Shown: positions 46,961-59,694 of the stretch, one piece after another
Position numbering within the stretch: position 1 is the first letter of the stretch
How the letters are laid out: each line of letters opens with the position of its first letter
Source: Adenanthera pavonina
Taxonomy: Eukaryota > Streptophyta > Magnoliopsida > Fabales > Fabaceae
Assembly: GCA_026686845.1 (NCBI GenBank)
Contig: JAIVEN010000021.1
Location: 15,208,001-15,272,000, forward strand
Length of the DNA stretch: 64,000 nt
Direction of reading: 5' to 3'
Notes under the pieces: generated by a model
Told to the model about the DNA's origin: nothing
The model's input: only the letters and a program-made list of their open reading frames with translations
The model's database searches: none
Translations under genes and position numbers: made by a program

Positions 46961-47952
46961 GGATGAATGTTGAAGAATAGAGCAAAGAATGGATTTAAAG
47001 TGTACGAAAGGAAGTTTAATCGGTGGGAAATGACGGCTTTTGTCAGAATTGAAGAGTATTGAAAGCAAGATTAGAACAAATTCAGAGAGAATAAGAATAG
47101 GGTTGCGTTTGTTCAAATGAAAACCGTCAGTTTTAACGTATGTAACCGTCTGACTGACAAATTTTGAAGGGTCAAAATTCAAACTTCAGGCAGTTACAAG
47201 TTAAACCATTCAGTAAAACTTACTGAAAGATGAATTTTCTTCAGAGAGTTCGTCTGATAGTGGCTTGGTTCAAATAATACAAGATGAACAGACAAACTTT
47301 GTCTCAACAAAGTTCGAATTTTGAAGAATGAACATCAAGCAGCAAACAAGCAACCAAACAATAGACAAATTAGCCATACAAAACTTCATCTTTCAAAGAT
47401 TCAACATTGAGGAGCATGCTTCAACAGACGAATTTTAAGTTAGAAATTCGAATTTCTATTCTTTGTGAAAGTTACCCAACATTCGTATGTCAAGAGATAA
47501 GCATTAGTATAATCATCATGTTGGACAGTCATAACTTTGAAATTTTGTTCTTTAAAATTCGAATTTTGAAGGATCAACAGACGAATTTCGAGCCATCACC
47601 AAGAACTGTTCCTTCTAATAACAGGCCGAAGTTCATCTGTTGGGTATCTGAAATTCAAATGTTGACCATGCTGACCTCCTCAGAAACTTAATTTTTCACG
47701 GAAATTCGTCTAACACATAAGCAATATACAAATTTTAACTATAAAAACTTACAGATTTCATCCAGAAACTTAGAATTCTTGCCCTTTTCTTTACTTTTTG
47801 ATTGTTCTATTCCAGTGTGCTCCATATTTTTGATTTATTGCCAATGAATCTTATGAGGAGCACCTGCAACTTAAATTAAACACACTCTGATGCTGAAGTT
47901 AGAATTAATTCAATGCTGATATATTTAAAAACAGAGTTGGATAAAGATTTAA
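46961..47952 (-). other. pol-to-extra-ORF spacer with LTR-type motifs, Sirevirus A
   Basis: About 990 bp without a coding frame, lying just upstream of the extra ORF on the minus strand. From about 47150 to 47720 it repeats the motif pair of the LTR: CAGACGAATTTTG or TTCGTCTGT with AATTCGAATTT (for example about 47287-47330, 47425-47458 and 47553-47592). The equivalent spacer of the second Sirevirus (62125-63110) has the same content. No TATA box as clear as that of the LTR was found. Confidence 0.7.
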
Positions 47953-48563
47953 TTACAGTTCATTGGGATTTACCATACCCAATTCTCTTCTGATTTTGCA
48001 ATATCTGTCTTCTGATAAAGGCTTTGTGAGGATGTCAGCAACTTGATCTTCTGTGGGGATGTATTCCAATCTAATTTCTCCTTTTAGAATGTGTCCCTTA
48101 TGAAGTGGTGCCTAACTTCAATATGTTTTATCCTTGAATGCATGACGGGATTCTTTGTGATATTGATGGCACTTTGGTTGTCACACATTATTGGAATTTC
48201 TCTCAATTCAACCTTAAGATCTTCCAGTTGCTGTTTCATCCAGATGATTTGGGCACAACAACTTCCAGCTGCAACATACTCAGCCTCTGCTGTGGATAAG
48301 GCTACACTGTTCTGCTTTTTGCTAAACCATGAAACCAAGGATCCTCCAAGAAACTGACAAGTTCCACTTGTGCTTTTTCTGTCAGTTTTGGATCCTGCAA
48401 AGTCAGCATCAGTGTATCCTTTGAGATCTTCTCCATTGCCCTTTGGATACCAAAGACCCATCTGTGATGTTCCAATAAGATATCTAAAGATTCTTTTCAC
48501 AGCAGCTGCATGGGTTTCTTTGGGACATGATTGGAATCTTGCACACATACAAACACTAAACAT
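47953..48563 (-). pseudogene. pol: Sirevirus A pol, RNase H and C-terminus
   Basis: RNase H would degrade the RNA strand during cDNA synthesis. Visible motifs in order are DADFAG (first catalytic Asp), STAEAEY (Glu) and MCDNQSA (Asp), then KHIEVRHHFIRD. A one-base loss at about 48090 shifts the frame. The rest, EYIPTEDQVADILTKPL and GMVNPNEL, is found in another frame and ends at a TAA at 47953-47955. All three acidic residues are kept, but the frame is not. Confidence 0.88.
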
Positions 48564-48572
48564 AATGTCAGG

Positions 48573-49983
48573 TCAACTGGCTATTAAGAACAGTAGGGAT
48601 CCAATCATTCTTCTATACTGAGTTATGTCAAACAGTTTTCCTTTTTCATTCATATCCAGTTTGGTTACAGTGGCCATAGGTGTCCCCATTGGCTTGGCAT
48701 TTTCCATTCCAAACTTTTTCAGCAATTCCTTCATATACATGGATTGATTGAGGAAGATACCATCATTGCACTGTCTGATTTGCAATCCAAGGAAGAAGTT
48801 GAGTTCACCCATCATGGACATTTCGAATTCCCCCTACATTAACTTAGAAAAATTCTTTCAAAGAGATTCATTAGTAGCACCAAATATAATATCATCAACA
48901 TAGATTTGAACAATCAGTAAATCTTTGTTTTCTTTCTTAGTGAATAAAGTTGTATCTACTTTTCCTCTGTTAAACCCCTTGTCAGTTAGAAAACTACTCA
49001 ATCTATCATACCATGCTCTAGGGGCTTGTTTTAAACCGTAAAGAGCTTTCTTCAGTTTATACACATGGTTTGGTTTTGCAGAATCCTCAAAACTCGGAGG
49101 TTGATCTACATAAACCTCTTCCATGATATATCCATTAAAAAAAGCACTCTTAACATCCATTTGATATAAAAAAAATATTTTTCATGCATGCATATGCTAA
49201 TAGAATTCTAATTACTTCTAATCTAGCTACTGGAGCAAAGGTTTCTTCAAAATCAATTCCCTCTTCTTGATTATATCCTTTAACAACTAGTCTAGCTTTA
49301 TTTCTGATGATTGATCCTGATTCATCAAGTTTATTTCTAAAAACCCATTTGGTACCTATGACAGGATGATTTTTGGGTCTAGGCACTAAATCCCAGACTT
49401 GATTTCTTTCAAACTGATTGAATTCATCCTGTATAACTACAATCCAATACTCATCAGTTAAGGCTTCCTTAGTACATTTAGGTTCAATTTGTGAGATGAA
49501 AGCACAATTAATCATTTGATCCCTTAACTGTTTTCTGGTTTTAACTTTCTCTTGAACATTCCCTATCACTTGATCAACAGAGTGATTCCTTTGATATCTC
49601 CAAGCTCTAGGGAGTTCTTGAGATATTTCTTCATCATTTTCTTCTTCAAAATTTCTCTCTTGAATATTTTCCTCTATATTAACAGATTCAGATATTTTTG
49701 GAGGTTCAATTATACCTTTATTAGAGATATCTAACTTTTTAAAGTTTGAAACAAGATCATCTTCATCAGAAACATGCTTAGAAGCAGTTTTATTTTCAAT
49801 AAATACTACATGCACAGATTCCTCTACCGAATTAGACCTTTTATTAAAAACTCTAAATGCCTTACTTCTATTAGAATAGCCCAGAAATATACCTTCATCA
49901 GATTTGGGATCAAACTTATCCAGATTTTCTTTCCCATTGTTGTGAATGAAGCATTTGCACCCGAACACATGGAGATGTGACAA
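48573..49983 (-). pseudogene. pol: Sirevirus A pol, integrase C-terminal part and reverse transcriptase
   Basis: Open pieces are 49983-49150, 49160-48858 and 48821-48573. The first has HVFGCKCFIHNNGKENLDKF and FLGYSNRSKAFRVFN (integrase C-terminal region, typical of copia), then a variable linker and WVFRNKLDESG, where RT begins. The second has FNRGKVDTTLF and the catalytic YVDDIIFG. The third has ELNFFLGLQIRQ and the KFGMENAKPMGTPM region. The joins are frame changes or stops near 49155 and 48840. The element is dead, but the lesions are few and the family is easy to identify. Confidence 0.9.
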
Positions 49984-50085
49984 ATTTGGCTTTCTTCCCT
50001 TGTACAGCTTGTATGGAGTCTTTCCAAGTATTGGTCTGATGTAGGCTCTATTTATGATGTAGCTTGCTGTATTTACTGCATTAGC

Positions 50086-50700
50086 CTAAAACACTTGAGA
50101 TAGCTCCTTTTCATTTAGCATATCTCTAGCCATCACTCCAATGGTTCTGTTCTTCCTTTCTACTACTCCATTCTGTTGAGGAGTTCTTGGAGCTGAGAAG
50201 TTGTGATCAATTCCATGCTCATTGCAGTACTCTAGGAAGTATGAGTTTTTAAACTCTCCTCCATGATCTGACCTGATAGACACAATAAAAATACCTTTCT
50301 CATTTTTGCACTTTCTTAGCTAAGGTTACAAATGCATCAAAGGTATCACTTTTAGAAGAAAGAAATAATGTCCATGTAAATCTAGAGTAATCGTCCACAA
50401 TTACAAGCACATACAGATTGCCACCTATGCTTTTTACCCTAGAAGGTCCAATTAAGTCCATATGCAGTAGTTCAAGTGGTCTAGTTGTGGTGAGTACATT
50501 TTTAGATTTGAAAGAGGATTTTGTTTGTTTTCCTTTTAAGCATGCATCACATTCTTTATCCTTTTCAAAAGCAATTTTTGGCAGGCCAGTGACTTGCTCG
50601 TTTTTAACCAATTTTGAAAGCTGATTCATGTTAACATGAGCTAATCTTCTATGCCATAGCCAACTATCATTGTCCTGACTAATTAAACAAACACAATCTA
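50086..50700 (-). pseudogene. pol: Sirevirus A pol, pre-integrase zinc domain and integrase core
   Basis: Integrase inserts the cDNA into the chromosome. On the minus strand WLWHRRLAHVN and CDACLKGKQ form the HHCC zinc region. The DDE core follows: HMDLIGPSRVKSIGG (Asp), SIRSDHGGEF (Asp) and PQQNGVVERKNRT (Glu). An extra A in an A-run near 50296 shifts the frame between the two core parts. A TAG replaces Trp near 50085. The catalytic triad is retained. Confidence 0.9.
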
Positions 50701-50837
50701 AGGGAGGAAGTTAATCAAGATCAATAGTATAGCAGTTACCATCCCTCTGAGCTTTGAGGATTACTTTGTGATCACTTTTTCTGATGACCAGGCAGAACTT
50801 TGAGTCAAACAGCACCCAATTTCTTTTTGTCACATGT

Positions 50838-51098
50838 TTAGCTCACACTCAGTAGATTATGGTTGAGGCCTATCACAAACAGCACCTCTTCAATGGATAT
50901 GTCAGGATTCTTGCCCACAATGCCAATACCAACTATTTTGCCATATTGATCACCTCCAAGGGTCACCTTTCCTCCTTTCTTGTCTCTGAGGGTGATGAAC
51001 TTCTCCTTGTCACCGGTCATGTGCCTTGAGCAGGCACTGTCCATATACCATTTGTTGCTCCTTTTAGCTTTGAGACAAACCTGCAAAACAGGGTTCAA
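50838..51098 (-). pseudogene. pol: Sirevirus A pol, aspartic protease fragment
   Basis: SNKWYMDSACSRHMTGDKEK carries the copia protease region with a DSA active-site triplet, where DSG or DSA is usual. VTLGGDQYGKIVGIG and LLSVS follow. The protease would cut the gag-pol polyprotein. The frame ends in a stop at 50838 and overlaps the gag frame by 4 bp at 51095-51098. The connection to integrase (50837-50701) is out of frame. Confidence 0.85.
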
Positions 51099-52080
51099 GT
51101 TTTCCTTTTAGGTACCCAAATCTGTTTGGGTCCTTTTCTGTCAGTAGTCATTTCCCTAGATGCAGATGTACCTTTGGGAACCCATTTAACAGTTTTGTTT
51201 AGTTTATTTTTCTTCAAAGCACAAGAGCTAGAAATATGCCTCTTTTTATTACAGAAGTTATAGGTGGTAAAGGGACTGCTAGATTGAGAGGCAGGAAGAA
51301 AACAATGCAGATAATATTTTTGTTTTGCATGCCTTGATTGATTATATGATTCAATGTGAGGTGATGTATGATCTTTACTTTTATTTCCATTAGCATGCAT
51401 AAAATGTCTCATGTATACATTCTGATTCTTCTTCCTAATCTTTTCTTTAACAGCATATAGATCATAGCCAAGTCCAGCTTTTCCTTGTGACATTCTTTGG
51501 CTTCCCATTAAAGCAAACAACATATTTTTTCCTCTAATAAGCCTAGACATGCTTTTTACTAAATATTCATTAGTTTGCTTTAGATCAATGCACGATTTAC
51601 AGCAGATAGATTCAGCAATAGGTAGAGGTGCAATTTCAGAGATGTTGCTTTGAGATTCTAGTTTGTTAATCTTTTTCTTAGCTAGTTTTAGTTCTTTAGC
51701 AACTTTAACAAACTCATCATGCAGCTCATGAAATGCATCCAGTAATTCAGAATAGGAAGGTTTAGATTCATATACCTCTTCTTCTTGATCACTGCTGCAT
51801 GGAAGTCCAGCTTCTTCAGAAGCAAGTGCCATCAAACAAATGTTGGCAATCTCATCTTCATCTTCTCCTTCCTCATCTGAGCTATTGCCCCAGATTGACG
51901 AGATGTAGGCTTTCTTCTTTTTCCCTTCGTCAGTAGCTTTCTTTTTTTTCTCTTGCTTCTTTAGGAATTGAGGACAATCTCATTTAATGTGTGCCTGCTT
52001 CTTGCACTCATAGCAAGTCACAAGTTCTTTTGCTTCTCTTTTGCTTTCTCCAGCTGCTTTCTTCTTGAAGATTCTCTTGT
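51095..52080 (-). pseudogene. gag: Sirevirus A gag, C-terminal part with zinc knuckles and coiled-coil-like region
   Basis: At the right edge a CCHC knuckle, CYECKKQAHIK-DC, is interrupted by an in-frame TGA at 51980-51982. Acidic SDEEGEDEDEIANICLMALA follows, then a Leu/Lys-rich helical stretch (FHELHDEFVKVAKELKLAKK). SQRMSQGKAGLGY comes next, as do YNFCNKKRHISSSC, where the first Cys of the second knuckle is Tyr, and WVPKGTSASREM. This order is typical of Sirevirus gag. At 52081 the sequence switches to plus-strand LTR, so the N-terminal half is missing on this strand. It is found, in part, at 44252. Confidence 0.85.
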
Positions 52081-52081
52081 T

Positions 52082-53157
52082 TTGTGAGTCTATTGAAATG
52101 ACATGAATGACATACGAAGGACAATGTTTACAAATTCGAATGTTGATGTAAGTCTGAAAAGAAGTCTCTCTAACAAATGAACTTCACTATTTGAAAATTC
52201 AGATTTTGAAGGAAATGAACTACTGTGCCTTTTGAGCCTGCTGCAGACAGACGAATTTTGGGGTTCCAAAATTTGAATTTTGAGGACACTGTAGCAAATT
52301 GAAAACACTGTTCACACTTAACAAAAAAACTTTTCACTTGGAAATTCGTATGTCACAACATGGAAACATTTTCTAAGTTTCAAAATTCAAATTTCACTTC
52401 ATGAATAGACGAACTTCAGTATTTCAATGTTGGAAGCTTTAACCTTCGGTTCCTTCAAAATTCGTCTGTTGATCAACCAAAATTCAAATTTTAGTATGTC
52501 AAAATCATTAAATGCGGTTGGTTAACGAATAGTTTTTTAGAGTAACCGTTGGATAACTTCTCCAACGGATAGATTTTGTCTCTAACGAACATTTGAGACC
52601 TAAATCTATAAATATAACATCATTTGAAGTTGTGGGTAACGAATCAAACTTTGTATATACTGAAACTCTGCCAAATCTCTTCTCTAAAAGACTTTTACCC
52701 TCTTACTTGAATACTTGCACTTCAACTTTCATATTCACTCTATTCAAGAGAGTTTCACTTTGTAAACAATCTAATCTTCATCTGGAAGATAGATTTACTT
52801 ATGAGGAGATATCACAAGGGATTGTAAAGCACATAGTGAAAGTGCTAAGAGTGATTGAGTGAGCTCTAGAAAACAAAGCATACACGTTGTACTGTGGCAT
52901 TTGCAAGAAGCCGTTTAATTCTTGCAGTATAGTGGAAAATCTGAAGTGGTGACTTGGGGACTGGACGTAGGTCAAGTGGAGAGACCGAACCAGGATAAAT
53001 ATCTTAGTTTTTCTTCTCCCTATCTCTTCTCTCTTAGCTTATTGCTTTTATACTCTGTTTTTCATCATACCTTGCTTTCTTCATCATTTTCACTTTGTGC
53101 AGAAAATTTCTAATCTTCCCAATTCACCCCCCTCTTGGGAAGTCAGCCTAACTAACA
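52082..53157 (+). repeat. Sirevirus A, right LTR lacking its first ~775 bp
   Basis: Matches 43122-44196 over its whole length with no net indel. It ends ...AGTCAGCCTAACTAACA before satellite CTAACTTGCTCCCC. It contains the distal part of the motif array and a TATA box at 52607-52617. Many point differences from the left LTR suggest considerable time since insertion. Confidence 0.92.
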
Positions 53158-56100
53158 CTAACTTGCTCCCCGAAATATGCAAAATTGGTTGGATTTTGTT
53201 GTGTAAAACTTGTCAGTGATTTTTCTGAAACTCCACGGTTCCTTCCAAAATAGTCCCAAAAAGTGCTTCGGTTGGGATCAATACCATGGAATAAACACAA
53301 CATGTTATGAAGAGACCAAATAAAGTGAATTGCTCCCCCAAGGAGGCCAATTTCTTGGGATTTTGACGGTTCACACTTTTCAGAAAGTTTTCAGAAACTT
53401 CGTGCTTCTGCACTGAACTAGATCAAATGGAGTTCGAATGGGTTCAATTATTTTGAATACACAAGAAACGTTGTGAGGATGCCGGAGGTACTAACTTGCT
53501 CCCTCAAAGATGAAAAATTGATAGGATTTTGTCATGTAAAACTTGTCGGTGCTTTTTCTGAAACTCCAAGGTTCCGCCCAAAACTATCCCACAAAGTAAT
53601 TCAGTTAGGAACAATACTATGGAATAGACACAAGATGTTGTGAAGAGACCAAATGAAGTCAATTGCTCCCCCAACGGGGCCAATTTCATGGGATTTTGAT
53701 GGTTCACGCATTTCAGAACATTTTCAGAAACTTCATGCTTCTGCGCTGAACTAGATAGAATAGAGTTCGAATGGGTTCAATTCTTTTGAATGCACAAGAA
53801 ATGTCCTGAGGATGTTGGACGTATTAACTTGCTCCCTCAAAGATGCAAAATTGATAGGATTTGTCGTGTAAAAATTGTCGGTGCTTTTTCTGGAACTCCA
53901 AGGTTCCATCCAAAACTGTCCCACAAAGTGATTCGGTTGGGATCAATACCATGGAATAGACACAAGATGTTGTGAAGAGACCAAATGAAGTCAATTGCTC
54001 CCCCAAGGAGGCCAATTTCACAGAATTTTGACGGTTCAAACTTTTCAGAACTTCTTTCAGAAATTTTGTGCTTTTGCACTGAACTAGATCGAATGGAGTT
54101 CAAATGGCTTCAATTCTTTTGAACACACAAGAAATATCATGAGGATGTCGGAGCTACTAACATGCTCCACCAATGATGCAAAATTGATAGTATTTTACCG
54201 TGAAAAACTTGGCATTGCTTTTTCTAAAACTCCAAGGTTCCATCCAAAACTATCCCAGAAAGTGATTTGCTTGGGATCAATACCATCGAATAGACACATG
54301 TTGTGAAGAGACCAAATAAAGTCAATTGCTCCCCCAAGGAGGTCAATTTCATGGGATTTTGCCAGTTCACACTTTTCAGAACTTTTCTCAGAAACTTCAT
54401 GCTTCTGCACAGAACTAGAACGAATGGAGTTCGAATGGGTTCAATTCTTTTGAACACACAAGAAATGTCGGGAGGATGCCGGAGCTACTAACATGCTCCA
54501 TCAATGATGTAAAATTGATAATATTTTACCATGAAAAACTTGGCGGTGCTTTTTCTGAAAGTTCAAGGTTCCATCCAAAACAGTCCCAAAAAGTGCTTCA
54601 GTTGGGATCAATACCATGGAATAGGTACAATATGTTGTGATGAGACCAAATGAAGTCAATTCCTGCCCCATGGAAGCTAATTCCATGGGATTTTAAGGGT
54701 TCACACTTTCCAAAACATTTTCAGAAACATCGTGCTTTTGGACTGAACTAGATCGAATGGAGTTCTAATGGGTTTAATTCTTTTGAATACACAAGAAATG
54801 TCGTGAGTATGCCGGAGGCACTAACTTGCTCCCTGAAAGATGGAAAATTGATAGGATTTTGTCGCAGAAAAGTTGTCGGTGCTTTTTCTGAAACACCAAG
54901 GTTCCATCCAAAACTGTCCTAAAAAGTGCTCGGTTGGGATCTATACCATGTAATAGAAACAACATGTTGTGATGGGACCAAGTGAAGTCAATTGCTCCCC
55001 CAAGGAGGTCAATTCCTTGGGATTATGATGGTTCACACTTTTCAGAACATTTTTAGAAACTTCAAGCTTCTGCACTGAACTATATCGAACGGAGTTCAAA
55101 TGGGTTCAATTCTTTTGAGTACACAAGAAATGTCGTGACTATGCCGGAGGTACTAACTTGATCCCTAAAAGATGCAAAATTGATTGGATTTTGTTGTCTA
55201 AAACTTGTCGGTGATTTTTCTGAGACTCCAAGGTTCTGTGCAAAATAGTCCCACAAAGTGCTTTGGTTGGCATCAATACCATGGAATAGACACAACAAAT
55301 TGTGAAGAGACCAAATGAGGTCAATTGCTCCCCTAAGGAGGCCAATAACGTGGGATTTTGACGGTTCACGCATTTCAGAACATTTTAAGAAACTTCGTGC
55401 TTCTACGTTGAACTAGATCGAATAGAGTTCGAATGGGTTCAATTCTTTTGAATACACAAGAAATGTCTTGAGGATGTTGGAGGTATTAACTTGCTCGCTC
55501 AAAGATGCAAAATTGATAGGATTTTGTTGTGTAAAAATTGTCGGTGCTTTTTCTGGAACTCCAAGGTTCCATCCAAAACTGACCCACAAAGTGATTTAGT
55601 TGGCATCAATACCACGGAATAGACACAACATGTTGTGAAGAGACTAAATGAAGTCAATTGCTCCCCCAAGGAGGCCAATTTCATGGGATTTTGACGGTTC
55701 AAACTTTTCAGAACTTTTTCCAGAAACTTCGTGCTTCTGCACAGAACTGGATTGAATGGAGTTTGAATGAGTTCAATTCTTTTGAACACACAAGAAATGT
55801 CGGGAGGATGCTGGAGGTACTAACTTACGCCATCGAAGATGTAAAATTGATAGGATTTGGTTCTCTAAACCTTCATGGTGCTTTTTCTGAAACTCCAAGG
55901 TTCTGTCCAAAATAGTCCCAAAAAGTGCTTTGGTTGGGATCAATACCATGGAATAGACACAACATGATGGGATGATACCAAATGAAGTCAATTGCTCCCC
56001 CAACGGGGCCAATTTCATGGGATTTTGATGGTTCACACTTTTCAGAACTTTTTTCAGAAACTTCATGCTTCTGCACTGAACTTGATCGAATGGAGGTCGA

Positions 56101-57835
56101 ATGGGTTGAATTCTTTTGAGTACACAAGAAATTTCGTGAGGATGCCGAAGGTACTAAATTACTCCATCAAAGATGAAAAATTGATAGGATTTTGTCTTCT
56201 AAAACTTGTTTGTGCTTTTTCTGACACTCCAAGGTTCTGTCCAAAATAATCCTAAAGAGTGGTTCGGTTGGGAGCAATACCACGGCATAGACACAATATG
56301 TTCTGACGATACCAAATGAAGTTAATTACTCCCCCAACGGTGCCACTTTCATAGGGTTTTGACGGTTCACACTTTTCAAAGCTTTTTTCAGAAACTTCGT
56401 GCTTCTGCACTGAACTAGATCAAATGGAGTTCAAATGGGTTCTATTCTTTTGAATACACAAGAAATGTCGTGAGGATGCCAGAGGTACTAACTTACTCCA
56501 TCAAAGATGCAAAATTGATAGGATTTTGTCATGTAAAACTTGTCGGTTATTTTTCTGAAACTCCAAGGTTCTGTCCAAAACAGTCCCAAAATATGCTTCG
56601 GTTGGGATCAATACCATGGAATAGACACATTATGTTGTGACGATACCAAATGAAGTCAATTGCTCCCCCAACAAGGCTAATTTTATGGGATTTTGACGGT
56701 TCACACTTTTCAGAACTTTTTTGAGAAACTTCGTGCTTCTGTAATGAACTAGATTGAATGGAGTTTGAATGGGTTCAATTCTTTCGAAAACACAAGAAAT
56801 GTTGTGAGGATGCTGAAGGTACTAACCTACACCCTCAAAGATAAAAAATTAATAGGATTTTGTCGTGTAAAACTTGTTGGTGCTTTTTCTAAAAGTCCAA
56901 GGTTCCATCCAAAACAGTCCTAAAAAGTGCTTCGGTTGGGATCAATACCATGGAATAGACATAACATATTATGACGATACCATATGAAGCCAATTGCTCC
57001 CCCAATGGGGCTAATTTCATGGGATTTTAATGGTTGACACTTTTCAGAACTTTTTTCAGAAATTTTGTGCTTTTGCAATAAACTAGATCGATTGAAGTTC
57101 AAATGGGTTCAATTCTTTTGAAAACACAGGAAATGTCATGAGGATGTCGGAGGTACTAACCCACACCATCAAAGATGAAAAATTGATAGGATTTTTCCAT
57201 GTAAACCTTGGCGGAGTTTTTTCTAAAACTCCAAGGTTCCATCCAAAACAGCCCCCAAAAGTGCTTTGGTTGGGATCAATACCATGGAATAGGCAGAACA
57301 AGTTGTGAAATGACTAAATGAAGCCAATTGCTCCCCCAACAAGGCTAATTTACTGGGATTTTGACGGTTCACACTTTTCAGAACTTTTTTGAGAAACTTC
57401 GTGCTTCTGTACTGAACTAGATTGAATGGAGTTCGAATGGGTTCAATTCTGTTGAACACAGAAGAAATGTCATGAGGATGCCGGAGTTAGTAACTTACTC
57501 CATCAAAGATGGAAAATTGATAGGATTTTATCGTATAAAACTTGTCGGTGCTTTTTCTGAAAGTCCAAGGTTCCATCCTAAACAGCCTCAAAAAGTGCTT
57601 CGGTTGGGATCGATACCATGGAATAGACACAACATGTTGTGACGATACCAAATGAAGTCAATTGCTCCACCAATGGGGTTAATTTCAATGGATTTTGACA
57701 GTTCACACTTTTCAGAACTTTTTTCAGAAATTTTGTGCTTCTGAACTAAACTAGATCGAATGGAGTTCATATGGGTTTAATTCTTTTGAACACACAAGAA
57801 ATGTTGTGAGGATGCCTGAGGTATTAACTTGCTCC
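53158..57835. repeat. diverged satellite between the two Sireviruses
   Basis: About 14 monomers of the same family, mixing CCCACAAAGTGATTCGG types (53.6-54.3 kb) with CGATACCAAATGAAG types (55.9-57.8 kb). The first monomer resumes exactly where the one before 42347 stopped. Frames of 60-97 codons recur but none is gene-like. Confidence 0.92.
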
Positions 57836-59694
57836 TGTTAGCAAGGCTGACTTCCCAAGAGGGGGGTGAATTGGGAAGTTTGAAATTTTTCTGCACAAAG
57901 TGAAGTAAGCGAAGATATCACAGTATAATGAAAGCAATGTGTAAAACAGAGTAAGGTGAAAAATAAAGATAAGGAGAAATGAAGTCAGAGATTTATCCTG
58001 GTTCGGTCTATTCACTTGACCTACATCCAGTCCCCAAGACACCTCTTGAGATTTATCCACTATACAACAAGAATTTCAGTGGGCTTCTTGCTAAAGCCAC
58101 AGTACATAGGTTTGCTCTGTTTCTGAGCTCTCTCAAACTCTTCAAGCACTTTCACTATGTGCTTCCCAATCCCCTTGTGAATACCCCTCACAAGTAAACA
58201 TATCTTCCAGATGAAGAATAGATTGATTACAATGAAGTAACTCTCTTGTAAAGAGTGGATATGAAAGTTTAAGTACAAGTTTTGAAGTTAAGAGGGTAAA
58301 AGCTTTTGAGAAGAAGATTCAGTAGAAATTCGGTATATACAAGTTTGATTTGTTACCCACAACTTCAAATGATGTTGTATTTATAGATTTAGGTCTTAAA
58401 TATCCGTTAGAGACTAAATCTATCCGTTGGGGACTTTATCCAACGGTTACTCTGAAAAACTATCCGTTTACCAACCGCATTTAATGTTTCTGACATACTG
58501 AAATTCAAATTTTGGTTGGCCAACAGATGAAGTTCGAAGGAACCGAAGATTAAAGCTTCCAACGTTACAGCACGAAGTTCGTCTGTTCATAAAGTGAAAT
58601 TCGAATTTTGAAACTTACAAAACATTTTCACAATGTGACATACGAATTTTCAAGAAGAAAGTTTTCGGTTAAGTATGAACAGTGTTTTCAATTTTCTACA
58701 GTGCCTTCGAAATTCGAATTTTGGATCCCCAAAATTCGTCTGTTCATTGAACGTTTAAAGAGACACAGTAGATAACTTTCTTCGAAATTCGAATTTTGGA
58801 AAGGTGAAATTCGTCTGTCAGAGAAACTCTTTTCAGACTCATTTCATCATTCGAATGTTGCAAGTTCTTATCATTCGTATGTCAATGTTTCATTTCAATA
58901 GACTCAAGAACTTAGCTTCTGAAATTCAAATTTCAATGCTCAAAGTTCGTCTGTCAGAGAGCAGTTTTGAAACTGAAATCACTCTTGATCTCAGGTGAAC
59001 TTTAACATAGTTTCAGACGAATTTCTTCAATTTTCTCAAGTTTTGTTTTGTTTGAAATTCGAATTTTGAAAACTCAAAGTTCGTCTGTTGTAAAGAAGCA
59101 TCTTTCAGACTTATATGAAAATTCGAATGTTGGAACTTCAAAATTCGTCTGTCAGAGAGCATTTATCAAACTTAATTTCATTTTGATTTCAGATGCACTT
59201 TATCATAGTTTCAGACGAATTTCTTTGATTTTCACAAACTTCATTTTTCTTGAAATTCAAATTTTGAAAGTGTGAAGTTCGTCTGTTACAAAAGGCCTCT
59301 TTTCAGACTAGATGAAAATTCGAATTTTGAACAACCAAAATTCATCTGACAGAGAGCAGTCTCTTCAGACTTATTCAGTTTTAGCTCGAAATTCGAATTT
59401 CCAAAGGCAAAATTCGAATTTCTAACTTGACAGTTCAGTTTAAACTCTCAACCTTCGTCTGTTCAAAGGTGTTTTTCAAATATTAAAAGATTTAACACAA
59501 AATCAAAGTTTGAAAACATCTTTTCTTTAAATCAAAATCTTTTTCCCAATAATACCAAAAACTAAAGATCCTACAAGAGATCTAACAGCAAATACTCAGT
59601 AAATCTTCACTTGAAACAGTTTTGTTCTTCTTTGATATCTTCAATCCAAGCTCTTGAGAGTTGGTTTAAAATCATCAAAACTCTTGATTCAATA
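57836..59694 (-). repeat. Sirevirus C, 3' LTR (1859 bp)
   Basis: Read on the minus strand it starts TATTGAATCAAGAG, so the terminal TG has become TA. It ends ...GTCAGCCTTGCTAACA at 57836. A TATA box lies at about 58375-58386, and the CAGACGAA / AATTCGAATT array covers about 58500-59460 upstream of it. Its length agrees with the 1850-bp LTR at 42347. Short frames within it are not considered genes. Confidence 0.92.
58500..59460 (-). repeat. motif array in Sirevirus C U3
   Basis: On the plus strand there are repeated AAATTCGAATTTTGG and AAATTCGTCTGTC pairs, for example near 58600, 58708-58742, 58785-58819, 59057-59090, 59120-59148 and 59385-59417. Spacing is irregular at roughly 60-120 bp. The order and composition parallel 42590-43545 in the other element. 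Confidence 0.8.

Larger units (their letters stand above)
42347..53157 (+). mobile_element. Sirevirus-type Ty1/copia element with inverted interior
   Basis: Left LTR, primer-binding site and gag start are on the plus strand. From about 44570 to 52081 everything is reversed: a 45-bp LTR start, polypurine tract, extra ORF, RNase H, RT, integrase, protease and gag end. The right LTR, missing its first ~775 bp, is again on the plus strand. Outer edges join satellite cleanly: GGAGGTAT before and CTAACTTGCTCC after, which together nearly restore an uninterrupted monomer. No target-site duplication is evident. LTR length, gag with two zinc knuckles and a coiled-coil-like region, an extra ORF after pol and repeated polypurine tracts all fit Sireviruses. 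Every pol frame is broken. Confidence 0.88.

Noticed and set aside
42337..53167. Target-site duplication flanking the first Sirevirus
   Set aside because: The flanks are GGAGGTAT and CTAACTTGC. They do not share a 5-bp repeat, although together they nearly restore a monomer.
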